Below, piece by piece: positions 19,188 through 29,363 of a stretch of 64,000 nucleotides of DNA. A program made the position numbers and the translations under genes. The stretch covers positions 620,001 to 684,000 of the forward strand of contig NZ_CP113797.1 in assembly GCF_026802175.1 (NCBI RefSeq). Reading direction: 5' to 3'. This DNA is from Thermocoleostomius sinensis A174 (GTDB lineage: Bacteria > Cyanobacteriota > Cyanobacteriia > Elainellales > Elainellaceae). Numbering within the stretch: the first letter of the stretch is position 1; every line of letters starts with the position of its first letter. The notes below the pieces were generated by a model, which saw only the letters and a program-made list of their open reading frames with translations, did no database searches and was not told the origin of the DNA.

Positions 19188-19840
19188 ACGATGGAATCGT
19201 GTTCTACGCCAATTTATTTACATTCATCAATGACTGATTGTAACAATTTCATAAGATTGAAACTGGATAAAGCTCAGAAGTATTGAATCTAGCCATAAAA
19301 CCTCATACTTGATCAGACAAGCATGTTCGGCAGCAAATCATAATTAGAATCAAATGCACAATCAATACCATGTAGACTTGCATTGCCACTTTGTTGAGAT
19401 TTGTCTAATCAAGGAGTCAAGCTTGAGATGTATCTTCAAACACTTCCACAAAAGCTCAATTTGCTAGCGATATTAGAAACCAATACCTGAATTGTTACCT
19501 AGTACGCTTTTCGTACCTCTAGCATCGAGAATTGCCAACCAAAAAACGATCGGGTCCTATACTCCTGATCAAAAAATAGTAGGAGAGGTAGAAGTCAAGA
19601 AGATTAAAGAGACTCAGAGAGAAGGACAAACTAAGATCATTGTAAAGGATGAATAAAGTGCACACTTGTATACCACACAAGTGACACAGCGCTGTTGGCT
19701 CTATTGCCAAGCTAGAGTAGGTCATAACCGCATCTGGACCAACGATCGATACCTATTCCAAGGAAACTAGTCACTGAAGCAATCCTCGCTGTTAGTTGAC
19801 GCTGTCTCAAGGAGAACACCTCGCCCCTACGATCGCTCGA
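19188..19840. other. A/T-rich intergenic region
   Basis: 653 bp between two minus-strand genes. It is distinctly A/T-rich and contains frames of fewer than 70 codons without protein-like composition. I see no tRNA, repeat or defined promoter; it probably includes the promoter of the EamA gene. Confidence 0.35.
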
Positions 19841-20083
19841 TCAATCTACTTGCCAGATTGGTAACTCGGTTGGTGGGGTCGGCTCTAAAGGGGGACTATA
19901 GCGAGCGGCGTTCATCCAAATGACTGAAAGCAATAAACCGACGACACAACCGATCAGAAAAATCCAAGCGTGGGAGGGTTCCAAGACACAGAGTAAACGG
20001 CGATTACTGCCATACACCTGCACCACCCACCCCTCATCCGTATCCAACTTTAGCTGTGACTGCCTCGACTCAAACTTACTCAT
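19841..20083 (-). CDS. Small single-pass membrane protein, unknown function
   Basis: An 80-residue product from ATG 20083 (MSKFESRQSQLKLD); an upstream in-frame ATG at 20125 would add 14 poorly structured residues. A soluble N-terminal part (GWVVQVYGSNRRLLCVLEPS) is followed by one transmembrane helix (WIFLIGCVVGLLLSVIWMNA) and a short Pro-rich tail ending ELPIWQVD. The pattern looks like a cyanobacterial conserved hypothetical. It is divergent from sbtB with 498 bp between the starts. No function can be proposed. Confidence 0.55.
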   Translation of the reverse strand: MSKFESRQSQLKLDTDEGWVVQVYGSNRRLLCVLEPSHAWIFLIGCVVGLLLSVIWMNAARYSPPLEPTPPTELPIWQVD

Positions 20084-20896
<813 letters not shown>

Positions 20897-21468
20897 CTCA
20901 AAACCTCTTAGGGGGCAGAAAATTCCGTCGTCTACGATGATTAGTCTCATCATAAGAGCATCACTACCTTCGCGACCTCAATTTGAGAGCCTCGGAACGG
21001 CTGATAGCGCTTTAGGGCATAAGCTTTTGGAGAATGGAACAGTGGGGTGAGGGTGAATTAAGTTCAATTCATTGATGACACCACCGATGACACCACCGGG
21101 CAATTTCTTGCGTCCCCAGTTGCAAAAAGCTCACCCCCGGCTCTCCGCGTTACTAGCCAAGTGGTGACCAGTTTCTGTTTTGAGCTAGCAGTATCCCCAC
21201 CGTGTGTAGTAGATCAAGCCGAATCTAACAGAGGAAAGTTAGCGGAGACTGACAAGAGATGTTGGATTGATCTCATTTACCTCTCTTTTCTTTCCGCTCC
21301 TTTGTTATTTCGTGTTCTTCCTCTCGTCTTCAACTTCATCCTCATACTATCTCTTCAGTATCTTTTGCACTATTTTTCTGTTATCCCGAAAGATTTGCAC
21401 CGATTTCTTGCCATAGCAGCTTCACCCGGAGTAGAGACGGGGGTTTGTGCTGAGTTTATTAGCCGCGT
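20897..21468. other. Intergenic region between convergent sbtB and argG-like genes
   Basis: 572 bp. It contains a 12-base perfect tandem duplication GATGACACCACC at 21074-21085 and 21086-21097. The 107-codon plus-strand frame at 21161-21484 has no recognisable family and a hydrophobic, low-information composition; I treat it as chance. No clear terminator is seen. Confidence 0.35.
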
Positions 21469-22731
21469 TCAGAGCAAGTCCTGACTATTACGTTCCAATG
21501 TAACCTGACCACTGGTGGCTAAAACTCGAGCACTGACGCCAAACACTCGCAGCAGTCCTTCCGAGTCGGAGTGATTATACTCGCCCACCCCTTCCATAGA
21601 TGCATTTTCTTCTGAATAGAGAATGTGAGGCACGTCCACTGCTGAGAGGAAGGAAATGGTGCCTTTGTAAACCAAAATGGTGATTGTTCCAGTCGCTAGT
21701 TCAGCTGTGCGTGCGATCGCCCGTAACGCCATCTGCGTTGCCAGATCGTACCAGTAGCCTTGATAGATTTGCTTGGCAATCAGCAGTGACAGTTGGTCAT
21801 AAAACTCACGAGCCCGGCGATCGAGAATCAATTGCAGCAGATAAGCATAGCAGGTTCCCAAAATTTCCACCCCAGGGCTTTCATAGACCCCGCGTGATTT
21901 AATTCCTACAAAGCGATTCTCTACCAAATGGGTACCAATGCCAATCCCGTGCTTACCGCCGATCGCATTCGTTTGCAAGAATGCCTCAACCAAGCTGACG
22001 GTTTGACCGTTAATCGCCACTGGGCGACCCTGCTCAAAGCGAATGCTCAGTTCTTCCGCTTGATCGGGTGCATCTTGGGGATAGCATCCCATGATTGGCT
22101 TAACGAACTGTGCTGGTGTTTTTAAGTCTTCTAGCAAGCCGGATTCATGCGTCAACCCCAACAAGTTGGCATCCGTGGAATAGGGCTTGTCTTTCGAAGC
22201 GGTAATGGCCAGCCCCTTCGCTTGACAGAAATCAATCATTTCGCTGCGTCCCGGAAATTGGGCTAAAAAGCTTTCATCGCGCCAGGGGGCATACACATCA
22301 AATTCGGGAGCCAGCATATTGGTAATCAGTTGAAACCGCACTTGGTCATTGCCGCGCCCGGTGGCCCCGTGGCTAAACACCGTTAGGCCGCGCTGTTTCA
22401 TCTCTTCGATCATAGCTTTTGCCAATACACAACGAGCAATTCCTGTAGTGTTCCAATAACGTCCTTCATAGCAGGCTTGAGCTTGAATCACATCCACCCC
22501 GATCGCAGCAATGGCATCTCGGCAAGGTAGCATGACGAAATCGACGGCTCCGGCAGCCAACATGCGCGATCGAATCGCTTCAATGTCATCTTCATCGGGC
22601 TGTCCCAGATCCGCCGTGAAGCATACGACCTTCACACCTTGGTCAGTCAGCCACCGAGTAATGGTGCAGCTATCCAACCCGCCCGAACCAGCAAAGGCGA
22701 TCGTTTTTCCTTTCAGGTCTTGCGCTTTCAT
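21469..22731 (-). CDS. argG: Argininosuccinate synthase, E. coli-type subfamily
   Basis: Joins citrulline and aspartate with ATP to form argininosuccinate in arginine synthesis. The PP-loop is SGGLDS at residues 16-21. Several stretches match the long E. coli-type enzyme rather than the ~400-residue form usual in cyanobacteria: FTADLGQPDEDDIEAI, GRYWNTTGIARCVLAKAM, FPGRSEMIDFCQAKG, DKPYSTDANLLGLTHES and FVKPIMGCYPQDAP. The 420-residue length is between the two. Start ATG 22731 follows GGACTTGAA. A second, canonical argG probably exists elsewhere; this copy may be a paralogue with a distinct or conditional role. Enzyme family is sure, physiological role less so. Confidence 0.85.
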   Translation of the reverse strand: MKAQDLKGKTIAFAGSGGLDSCTITRWLTDQGVKVVCFTADLGQPDEDDIEAIRSRMLAAGAVDFVMLPCRDAIAAIGVDVIQAQACYEGRYWNTTGIARCVLAKAMIEEMKQRGLTVFSHGATGRGNDQVRFQLITNMLAPEFDVYAPWRDESFLAQFPGRSEMIDFCQAKGLAITASKDKPYSTDANLLGLTHESGLLEDLKTPAQFVKPIMGCYPQDAPDQAEELSIRFEQGRPVAINGQTVSLVEAFLQTNAIGGKHGIGIGTHLVENRFVGIKSRGVYESPGVEILGTCYAYLLQLILDRRAREFYDQLSLLIAKQIYQGYWYDLATQMALRAIARTAELATGTITILVYKGTISFLSAVDVPHILYSEENASMEGVGEYNHSDSEGLLRVFGVSARVLATSGQVTLERNSQDLL

Positions 22732-22876
22732 TTCAAGTCCTCCTTACCACCCATCGATCACTAAAGTCCTCATTATCTAGCGAAACTTGAGCACAATCCT
22801 GTCAGCAACGGTACAGATCGGAACGCGCTCCTCGTTTAAGGCAAACCGTAACCTTGCTACGGCTCCTTACCCTCGG

Positions 22877-22905
22877 CTGGCAGGAATGGTGAATCGCGCT
22901 ATAAT
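22877..22905 (+). promoter_or_regulatory. Candidate sigma-70 promoter of ssrA
   Basis: A consensus TATAAT at 22900-22905 lies 17 bases after CTGGCA (22877-22882, four of six matches to TTGACA) and about 18 bases before the first base of tmRNA. This would give a short precursor to be trimmed by RNase P. Confidence 0.6.
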
Positions 22906-22923
22906 TAGGAAAGCACAACGCGG

Positions 22924-23310
22924 GGCTGTAACGGTTTCGACGTTTTGGTGAACGCTATTTCGTGATACAGGCCGAGAGCGAGCTAACTCTCGAAAATCAA
23001 TGGCTCAAAACAACGTACATGCGAACAACATCGTACCTTTTGCTCGTAAGCAAGCTGCTGTTGCAGTTGCCTAAAAACCTCTAATTGGTTCGAGCGTCTG
23101 TAGTTTGACTCCGTTAAGGACTATGGACCAACCCCCAACGGATGCGCTAGTTGATTGCCTCTGGTCGATCGCTAGCTAAGACTTCACCAGAGCATCCCAC
23201 CGTTCGGGATAAGGAACGGTTCCCGCTTCGAGGATGAGAGAAGCTAAGCCTGTGAATGAGCGGAGTACTAATAACCAGAGCGGACACGGGTTCGACTCCC
23301 GTCAGCTCCA
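22924..23310 (+). ncRNA. ssrA: Transfer-messenger RNA (tmRNA)
   Basis: Rescues stalled ribosomes by trans-translation. The 5' end GGGGCTG pairs with CAGCTCC at the 3' end (one G-U pair), and TTCGACTCC near the 3' end is the T-loop; a 3' CCA is not encoded. The tag frame begins at GCG 23021 and reads ANNIVPFARKQAAVAVA before TAA at 23072-23074. The ANNIVPFARK core is typical of cyanobacteria. At 387 nt the size is normal, with one continuous (unpermuted) molecule. SmpB is not in the window. Confidence 0.97.
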
Positions 23311-23514
23311 TTTTGCTAAGGTTTTTATGGCACGGCTGAATTGAGATAAGGTTTGTCAAATTCAGTCCTTGCACAAGCACCATGAGAACAGACGGGGATT
23401 TAAGCTGCTGAATCAAGGAAGCAGACAGTAGGAAATCCTGTCTAGGCGATCGATGTCTGCCATCAACTGTCAAGCCGCATACCAACGGCTCAGGAACATG
23501 AACAATACCAAAAA

Positions 23515-23588
23515 TCGGGATGACTGGATTCGAACCAGCGGCCCCTTCGTCCCGAACGAAGTGCGCTACCAAGCTGCGCTACATCCCG
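23515..23588 (-). tRNA. tRNA-Pro (anticodon CGG)
   Basis: 74 nt cloverleaf: acceptor CGGGATG/CATCCCG, D-arm GCGC/GCGC, anticodon stem CTTCG/CGAAG with loop TTCGGGA, T-arm GCTGG/CCAGT with TTCGAAT. Anticodon CGG reads CCG. The discriminator is A and CCA is not encoded. No variable-arm extension or intron. Confidence 0.95.
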
Positions 23589-23745
23589 TAACGAAGTCCT
23601 GAACCTTGCCTGTTGAGGCTGACCGGACATCGTAGCCATTATAGCTGATCTTGAGAGCCCTTGTGAGAAGAGAGTGCTTCAACAGGTCAACTCACATATT
23701 CTTATTCGTTGTGTAGTAATGTAGCCAAAATTTGGAAGCTTGGTA

Positions 23746-24915
23746 CTAGAAGAAGTCCGGCAGCCAAGGACAGCTACCTGTAAACAGTTGGGTAGCTATC
23801 GTCAGAACAGAGTCAGAAGCGTCGAGTAAGCCTGTCCATTTCAACTGAAGCGGCGTCAACCATCCGCTGTATAGCGGTGCTAGTCCTCGAATAGTTAACT
23901 TCAGATCGCCTCGACCACCGGGGGAAACATCTCCCTTACCCTCGGATACCGATAGAACGAACTTACCGTTATTTTCTGTAAGCCAATCATCCTGAAGTTC
24001 AACGTGCAATTCAGTTTCAAGTTCAACCGGATAGCCGCGCTTTTCCAACGCCGATCGCGCATTGACTATTCGCAGCATCCAACTCATGCTTGACACCTGC
24101 TTGGCGGATTGCTCTGGTAGTAGTAATAGCAACGGATCGATTGCCGCCCCAGTCCAACCAATTTTGTCAATTTGCGACCGATGATCGGACCAAAACGTTA
24201 AAAGACTGCGCCCCGCTTCAGCCGAAGTCACTGCCCAATCGCGCACCTGTAACGTTGACTGCTCCACCGATCGTCGTTGAGTAAAGATCACGTACCCCTG
24301 TGGCGGCTCGCCAATCAGATAGGCATAAAGCGGGGTTTTATCGTCAGTCTTCAATCGTTCTTGCCAAATGGCAACATGACGATCGAGATGCCCATTTTGA
24401 CGTTGAGCAAAGGCTTGCTGAAGTTCAACAAAACGGTTGATTTCGATCGACTCCACGGATTGAATCGGCAACAATCGATCGCGCAATTGAATTGCTGATG
24501 TTGGCATCGACCAACTAACGCGGCTTCCTCCCTGCTCATAGCCAGCTTTGCGATAGAGTCGTTGAGTTGCAGGATAGAGCACCGAAATGGGCACACCTGT
24601 GTCGTGTAACTCTCTCAGCATCTGTTGCAACAGAGTAATCGCAGCCCCGCCTCCACGATATTCTGGCGCAATTCCAACCGCTGCAATGCCGGTCATAGTG
24701 ACTCGTTGCCCGCCCCACCACTGTCCCATCGGAATCAGCGCCAAGCCGCCTACTAACTGTTTATTGATGCCGATCGTGCGAAAGTTAGAAGCTCCAATCT
24801 GATTAATATAATCAAGGCTTTCGCTGGGCGAGCCAATGAAGCATTGGGACAAAATTTGGCTCAAGTGTTTAATCTCGTTATCCCCGGTAGCTGCTTGATA
24901 GTGAAACTGAGCCAT
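23746..24915 (-). CDS. Eis-like GNAT N-acetyltransferase
   Basis: A 389-residue protein with the tripartite Eis architecture: an N-terminal GNAT domain (~1-145), a second degenerate GNAT domain (~150-290) and a C-terminal sterol-carrier-like domain (~295-389). The acetyl-CoA loop is visible in IAAVGIAPEYRGGGAAITLL followed by ISVLYPATQRLYRKAGYEQG. The C-terminal part has LHVELQDDWLTENNGKFVLS and the end SGSCPWLPDFF-type tail (FTGSCPWLPDFF), whose terminal carboxylate often serves catalysis in Eis proteins. Family members acetylate amines such as aminoglycosides; the natural substrate here is unknown. Monocistronic. Confidence 0.85.
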   Translation of the reverse strand: MAQFHYQAATGDNEIKHLSQILSQCFIGSPSESLDYINQIGASNFRTIGINKQLVGGLALIPMGQWWGGQRVTMTGIAAVGIAPEYRGGGAAITLLQQMLRELHDTGVPISVLYPATQRLYRKAGYEQGGSRVSWSMPTSAIQLRDRLLPIQSVESIEINRFVELQQAFAQRQNGHLDRHVAIWQERLKTDDKTPLYAYLIGEPPQGYVIFTQRRSVEQSTLQVRDWAVTSAEAGRSLLTFWSDHRSQIDKIGWTGAAIDPLLLLLPEQSAKQVSSMSWMLRIVNARSALEKRGYPVELETELHVELQDDWLTENNGKFVLSVSEGKGDVSPGGRGDLKLTIRGLAPLYSGWLTPLQLKWTGLLDASDSVLTIATQLFTGSCPWLPDFF

Positions 24916-25600
24916 AAATGTTATACATCTTGACGACGTGCCCTTTCAGCATAAATCAGACACGATCGTTCGGCTTCACCAACTTGATTCACCAGACTGG
25001 AGGATGCAATGGATTCTATCAATGCGTCATCTAGTGCATGGGAAGTATCGTTTTTGGCTTTATCTTTAACTCATTAACTTCTACTACCAAATTAGCTGTT
25101 AGGTTGTTGTTCTTTCTTAGTAAAATTTCTCCTCAACAAGCGGGTTGTTGCAAAGATTATATTGTTGTCGATGGTCATTGAGTTCAGTGTTTTTGAGCGA
25201 TCGAGTTTGCGAAAAGATTTCGCGAAAAATCCTGAAATGGTTGATTTTATGTCACTAAAAAGTTTTATTTTCATCACTACCTGATTTGTTCCCGTTTCAA
25301 GCAGGTGTTGCTGAGCAGAACCATGAAACGTGAAGTCAATGTAACTGTGCTCTACACAGTGTTTAATTGCTTTCATTAAAGCGATAGTCAAGTTATTAAG
25401 GATTGTGACCTATAGTTGCTTCCTAAACCACTCATGCTTCATTACTTGTTGCAAATCTACCTCGAGCTAGAAGACAATGCATGTAAATTTTTGAACAGTA
25501 CAAGTAAAGAAAAGTTTACATTTCTACGCGATCAACAGCGCAGTCTCGCAATCAATCCTGGTCATAATCAGTACAGTCAGCCTCAACGTGCAATGCTGCA
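24916..25600. other. Intergenic region upstream of the hybrid kinase
   Basis: 685 bp between divergent genes. A 62-codon frame at 25416-25604 (MLPKPLMLHYLLQIYLELED) ends with an ATGA overlap onto the kinase start, so it could be a coupled leader peptide, but there is no family evidence. A 99-codon minus-strand frame at 25092-25391 looks like chance coding. No structured RNA recognised. Confidence 0.35.
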
Positions 25601-28600
25601 ATGATTCAGATTCTGCTTATTGATGACAATCCAACTGATCGAGCATTGGCAATTCGCGCCCTAGAGCAGAGTTTGTCCGATTTGCAGGTTCAACCGATCA
25701 TGCAAGCAGAGGCTCTTGATCAAGCGATCGCACAGGGGCGATTTGACTTAGTGATCACCGAGTACAATTTGGGTTGGACAAATGGCTTAGCGGTTTTGCG
25801 TACCATCAAATCTCACTATTCAACCTGTCCGGTCATTATGCTAACCAGCAGCGGCTCCCAGGAAATTGCGGTCGAAGCCATGAAGGCAGGGCTAGATGAT
25901 TATGTGATTAAGTCTCCACCGCGCATAGCCCGATTGCCAACTGCGGTTAGTCGAGCGCTTGATAATGTCACTAGTCAGCGTCGTGCCGATGAACTGGAGT
26001 CGCGGCTGCACTCCTTGCTAAATGACTTAGAAGTGGGGGTGTATCGTCTGCTATCCGACGGTAGCCTTCTAGAAGGAAACCCAGCCTTCTGGCGATTGTT
26101 GAATGTAGACTGGGCGGCCGAGGCCATGCCAATCGCACAGTTGACTAACTATTTTCCCTCAGACTTCTATACCGACTTGCTGGCGCAACTAGGACAACCT
26201 GATTGCTCTATCAAAGACACTGGCTCGAATCACATTCACGAGGTGCAACTATATCAATCTGGGGGCGGCGCGTGCTGGGTGCGGATTAATAAACGCTGTA
26301 AAACGATCCAAGGTAAGCCAGTCATAGCGGGCATTATTGAAGATATTAGCGATCGCAAACAAGCAGAAGCCAAGCTATATCAACGAGAACAAGCTTTCCG
26401 AGCGCTGGTAGAAAACTCACCCGATATCGTCGCTCGGCAAAATCGGCACTTGCAGTTTGTGTATGTCAATCCTACCGTTGAAGCAGCGATCGGGCTGTTG
26501 CCAGAGCAATTGCAACACAAAACCCTACTGGAACTTGGCTTTCCTACAACCATGGCAAATAACTGGAATCGCATGGTGGAACAGGTGTTTGCAACCGGAC
26601 AAAGCGGAGCCACCGAGTTCAAATATCTGTCTCCCCACGATGGGCTGCGATTTTACCAAACGCGGTTTGTGCCAGAGTTTGCCCAAGACGGATCTATCTC
26701 AACCGTGCTCTCAATTTCGCGAGATGTCACCGACTATAAGCGGGCTGAAATGACGGTCCGGGAAAATGAGTCCCGATTACGGCTGATCTTAGAAAGTGCT
26801 AAAGACTATGCCATTCTCACGCTGGATATGTCTGGACGCATCACCAGTTGGAACTCTGGAGCACAGCGCCTATTGGGGTACGAAGAAGCGGAAATTTTGG
26901 GGCAGACGGTACACATCATTTTTACCCGTGAAGACAATGACCAGGGTCAAGCTGATAAGGAATTGCAGGTTGCCGCTACTGAAGGGCGAGCCAACGATGA
27001 ACGCTGGCATGTGCGCAAGGACGGCAGTTTGTTTTGGGCCAGTGGGTTGGTGATGGCGCTGCGAGATGAAGCCAACCAAGTGCACGGTTTTCTCAAGATC
27101 ATGCAAGATCGAACAGAGCAACAACGCACCCAAGAAGCACTGCGGTTGAGTGAGAGCCGCTATCGCACATTGGCGAATGCGGTATCGCTGTTGATGTGGG
27201 TGAATGATGCCAAAGGCAATATCCAGTTTTTCAATCAGCGCTGGCAAGCCTATACGGGCAAAACTACCTTAGAGTTGAATGTGGGGCTATGGCGCGATCT
27301 CATTCACCCCGATGACTTTCAACGCACCTTTGATACGCGAGTAACGGCCATTCAGCGCGGCGAACCCTATGAAGTGAAATGTCGCTTGAAGCGATTTGAC
27401 CAAACCTATCGCTGGCATTTGGCGCGGGTTGTGCCCTTGAAAGACGATCGCGGTGAAGTTATATCCTGGTTTGGCACGGCAACGGATATTGAAGATTTAC
27501 AGCGCCTCGAGGCAGAGCAACGGTTTTTGGCGGAAACGAGTTCAACGCTGGCGGCTTCGCTCGATTATCAAACTACGTTAAGGACGATCGCCCAATTAGC
27601 GGTTCCGTTCCTTGCTGATTATTGCTTTTTTGACATTGTGGCGGTAGACAACAAAATTGAGCGCATCACTTGGTATCACGTTAATGCTGAAACTCAGGAG
27701 TGGTTTGCGCAAGCACCGCAGCATGTGCCGCAAATGACCGATACCCATCCCGTTGCCCAAGTCTTGATGAGCGGTGACGCTATCTTGGTGCCGCAGGTGA
27801 CAGATCAATGGATGCAATCGATCGCCACCAGTCCAGACCATTTGCAGTTTATGCGTACGGCTCGGTTGCAATCAACCATGACTGTGCCGCTGATTGCCCG
27901 CGATCGACGCTTGGGAGCCTTAACGGTTTGCTATACTGCCGAGTCTGGCCGCACGTATTCAGAAGCAGAGCTAGCCTTAGCCAAGGAGCTAGCTCACCGG
28001 GCGGCCCTGGCCCTCGACAATGCCCAACTTTATTACCAAGCGCAAGAAGCCAATCGAATTAAGGACGAGTTTTTAGCCGTTCTATCGCATGAATTACGAT
28101 CTCCACTAAACCCAATTTTGGGCTGGACAAAACTGCTGCGCACACGCAAATTTGATGCGGCTGCTACCGATCGTGCCCTAGCTACCATTGAACGCAACGC
28201 CAAAGTCCAAATTCAATTGATTGACGATTTGTTAGACGTAGCACGAATTCTGCGCGGCAAGCTGTCTTTACAAATCACTGCTGTTGATCTAGCCACCACC
28301 ATTGAAGCTGCGATCGAGACTGTGCGACTGGCCGCCGACGCCAAATCAATCCAAATTCAAACCCACTTTACCCCCGATGTGGGCCCCATCGCGGGAGATG
28401 CCGGACGACTTCAGCAGGTAGTTTGGAATTTGCTGTCAAATGCGGTCAAGTTCACCCCTGTAGAAGGCCAAATCGAAGTACGGTTAGAACAAGGCCTGGG
28501 CAATTTGGCAGTGAGCACGGGTTGGGAAACACGCAATCCTATCTCCGAATCGCTAACCGCCACTTCGTCACCCTCTGCCATTCACTATGTAGAAATCACC

Positions 28601-29323
28601 GTCACCGATACGGGCAAGGGCATTACTCCGGACGTGATTCCCTACATTTTTGATTATTTCCGCCAGGCAGATAGTTCCACGACACGCAACTTTGGAGGAT
28701 TGGGATTAGGACTGGCAATCGTTCGCCACATTGTCGAAATTCACGGCGGCACTGTTCATGCTAGCAGCCGTGGAGAGGGACAAGGGTCTACCTTTGTGGT
28801 GCGACTACCACAGCGAAAGTTTGCACATAGCGACGAAAATCGAGAAGCCGATCGATCGCTCCTAGTTTCAAATTCGTTACCCTTAGCCGGAATTCGGGCA
28901 TTGGTGGTGGATGATGAAGCAGATGCCCGCGAATTACTGACCGTGACGCTGCAACAAGCTGGGGCAATTGTGGTTACGGCCGCTTCAGCCATGGAGGCAT
29001 TAGAAATTCTCAACCAATTTGCTTCTCCACCCACTTCTCAGTCTGTTTCTCAATCCGATACTGATTCCAAACTTGATATTTTGATTAGTGACATCGGGAT
29101 GCCCGATGTAGACGGCTATATGTTAATGCAACGGGTTCGCTCTTTGTCTACTGAGCAAGCCAAGCTACCAGCGATTGCCCTCACTGCCTATGCTGGAGAG
29201 TCGAACCAAAAAAAGGCAATAGCCGCAGGATTCTATCACCATTTGGCGAAACCGATCGAACCAGACGTATTGGTACAAATCGTTGAAATGCTGGTTGGAA
29301 GAAAAGACAAAGGCAGAGGGTAA
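25601..29323 (+). CDS. Hybrid sensor histidine kinase: REC-PAS(x4)-GAF-HisKA-HATPase-REC
   Basis: A 1240-residue soluble signalling kinase without membrane segments. Order: receiver 1 (~3-120); four PAS/PAC units (~130-260, 265-385, 390-510, 515-635; NRHLQFVYVNPTVEAAIGLL, SGRITSWNSGAQRLLGYEEA, GNIQFFNQRWQAYTG); GAF (~640-810); HisKA with phosphorylated H830 (FLAVLSHELRSPLNPILGW); HATPase (WNLLSNAVKFTPVEG, DTGKGITPDVIPYIFD, GGLGLGLAIVRHIVE); receiver 2 with acceptor D1164 (ISDIGMPDVDGY). In receiver 1 the acceptor position is Glu54 (VITEYNLG, codon GAG), so that domain likely cannot be phosphorylated normally. The signal is unknown; the CheY-like protein at 13.6 kb is only one possible partner. 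Confidence 0.92.
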   Translation: MIQILLIDDNPTDRALAIRALEQSLSDLQVQPIMQAEALDQAIAQGRFDLVITEYNLGWTNGLAVLRTIKSHYSTCPVIMLTSSGSQEIAVEAMKAGLDDYVIKSPPRIARLPTAVSRALDNVTSQRRADELESRLHSLLNDLEVGVYRLLSDGSLLEGNPAFWRLLNVDWAAEAMPIAQLTNYFPSDFYTDLLAQLGQPDCSIKDTGSNHIHEVQLYQSGGGACWVRINKRCKTIQGKPVIAGIIEDISDRKQAEAKLYQREQAFRALVENSPDIVARQNRHLQFVYVNPTVEAAIGLLPEQLQHKTLLELGFPTTMANNWNRMVEQVFATGQSGATEFKYLSPHDGLRFYQTRFVPEFAQDGSISTVLSISRDVTDYKRAEMTVRENESRLRLILESAKDYAILTLDMSGRITSWNSGAQRLLGYEEAEILGQTVHIIFTREDNDQGQADKELQVAATEGRANDERWHVRKDGSLFWASGLVMALRDEANQVHGFLKIMQDRTEQQRTQEALRLSESRYRTLANAVSLLMWVNDAKGNIQFFNQRWQAYTGKTTLELNVGLWRDLIHPDDFQRTFDTRVTAIQRGEPYEVKCRLKRFDQTYRWHLARVVPLKDDRGEVISWFGTATDIEDLQRLEAEQRFLAETSSTLAASLDYQTTLRTIAQLAVPFLADYCFFDIVAVDNKIERITWYHVNAETQEWFAQAPQHVPQMTDTHPVAQVLMSGDAILVPQVTDQWMQSIATSPDHLQFMRTARLQSTMTVPLIARDRRLGALTVCYTAESGRTYSEAELALAKELAHRAALALDNAQLYYQAQEANRIKDEFLAVLSHELRSPLNPILGWTKLLRTRKFDAAATDRALATIERNAKVQIQLIDDLLDVARILRGKLSLQITAVDLATTIEAAIETVRLAADAKSIQIQTHFTPDVGPIAGDAGRLQQVVWNLLSNAVKFTPVEGQIEVRLEQGLGNLAVSTGWETRNPISESLTATSSPSAIHYVEITVTDTGKGITPDVIPYIFDYFRQADSSTTRNFGGLGLGLAIVRHIVEIHGGTVHASSRGEGQGSTFVVRLPQRKFAHSDENREADRSLLVSNSLPLAGIRALVVDDEADARELLTVTLQQAGAIVVTAASAMEALEILNQFASPPTSQSVSQSDTDSKLDILISDIGMPDVDGYMLMQRVRSLSTEQAKLPAIALTAYAGESNQKKAIAAGFYHHLAKPIEPDVLVQIVEMLVGRKDKGRG

Positions 29324-29363
29324 AAGCGAAAAGCAATGCCTATTTCATGTTGAGTGCAAGTTT

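Noticed and set aside
21061-21100. Tandem GATGACACCACC duplication as a start of a longer repeat array
   Set aside because: Only two units are present and flanks do not continue the pattern.
21161-21484. 107-codon frame between sbtB and argG
   Set aside because: Hydrophobic low-information sequence without a start context; overlaps the argG-like gene end.
25092-25391. 99-codon minus-strand frame in A/T-rich DNA
   Set aside because: Composition (Lys/Asn/Phe-rich) reflects A/T content; no ribosome-binding site or domain.
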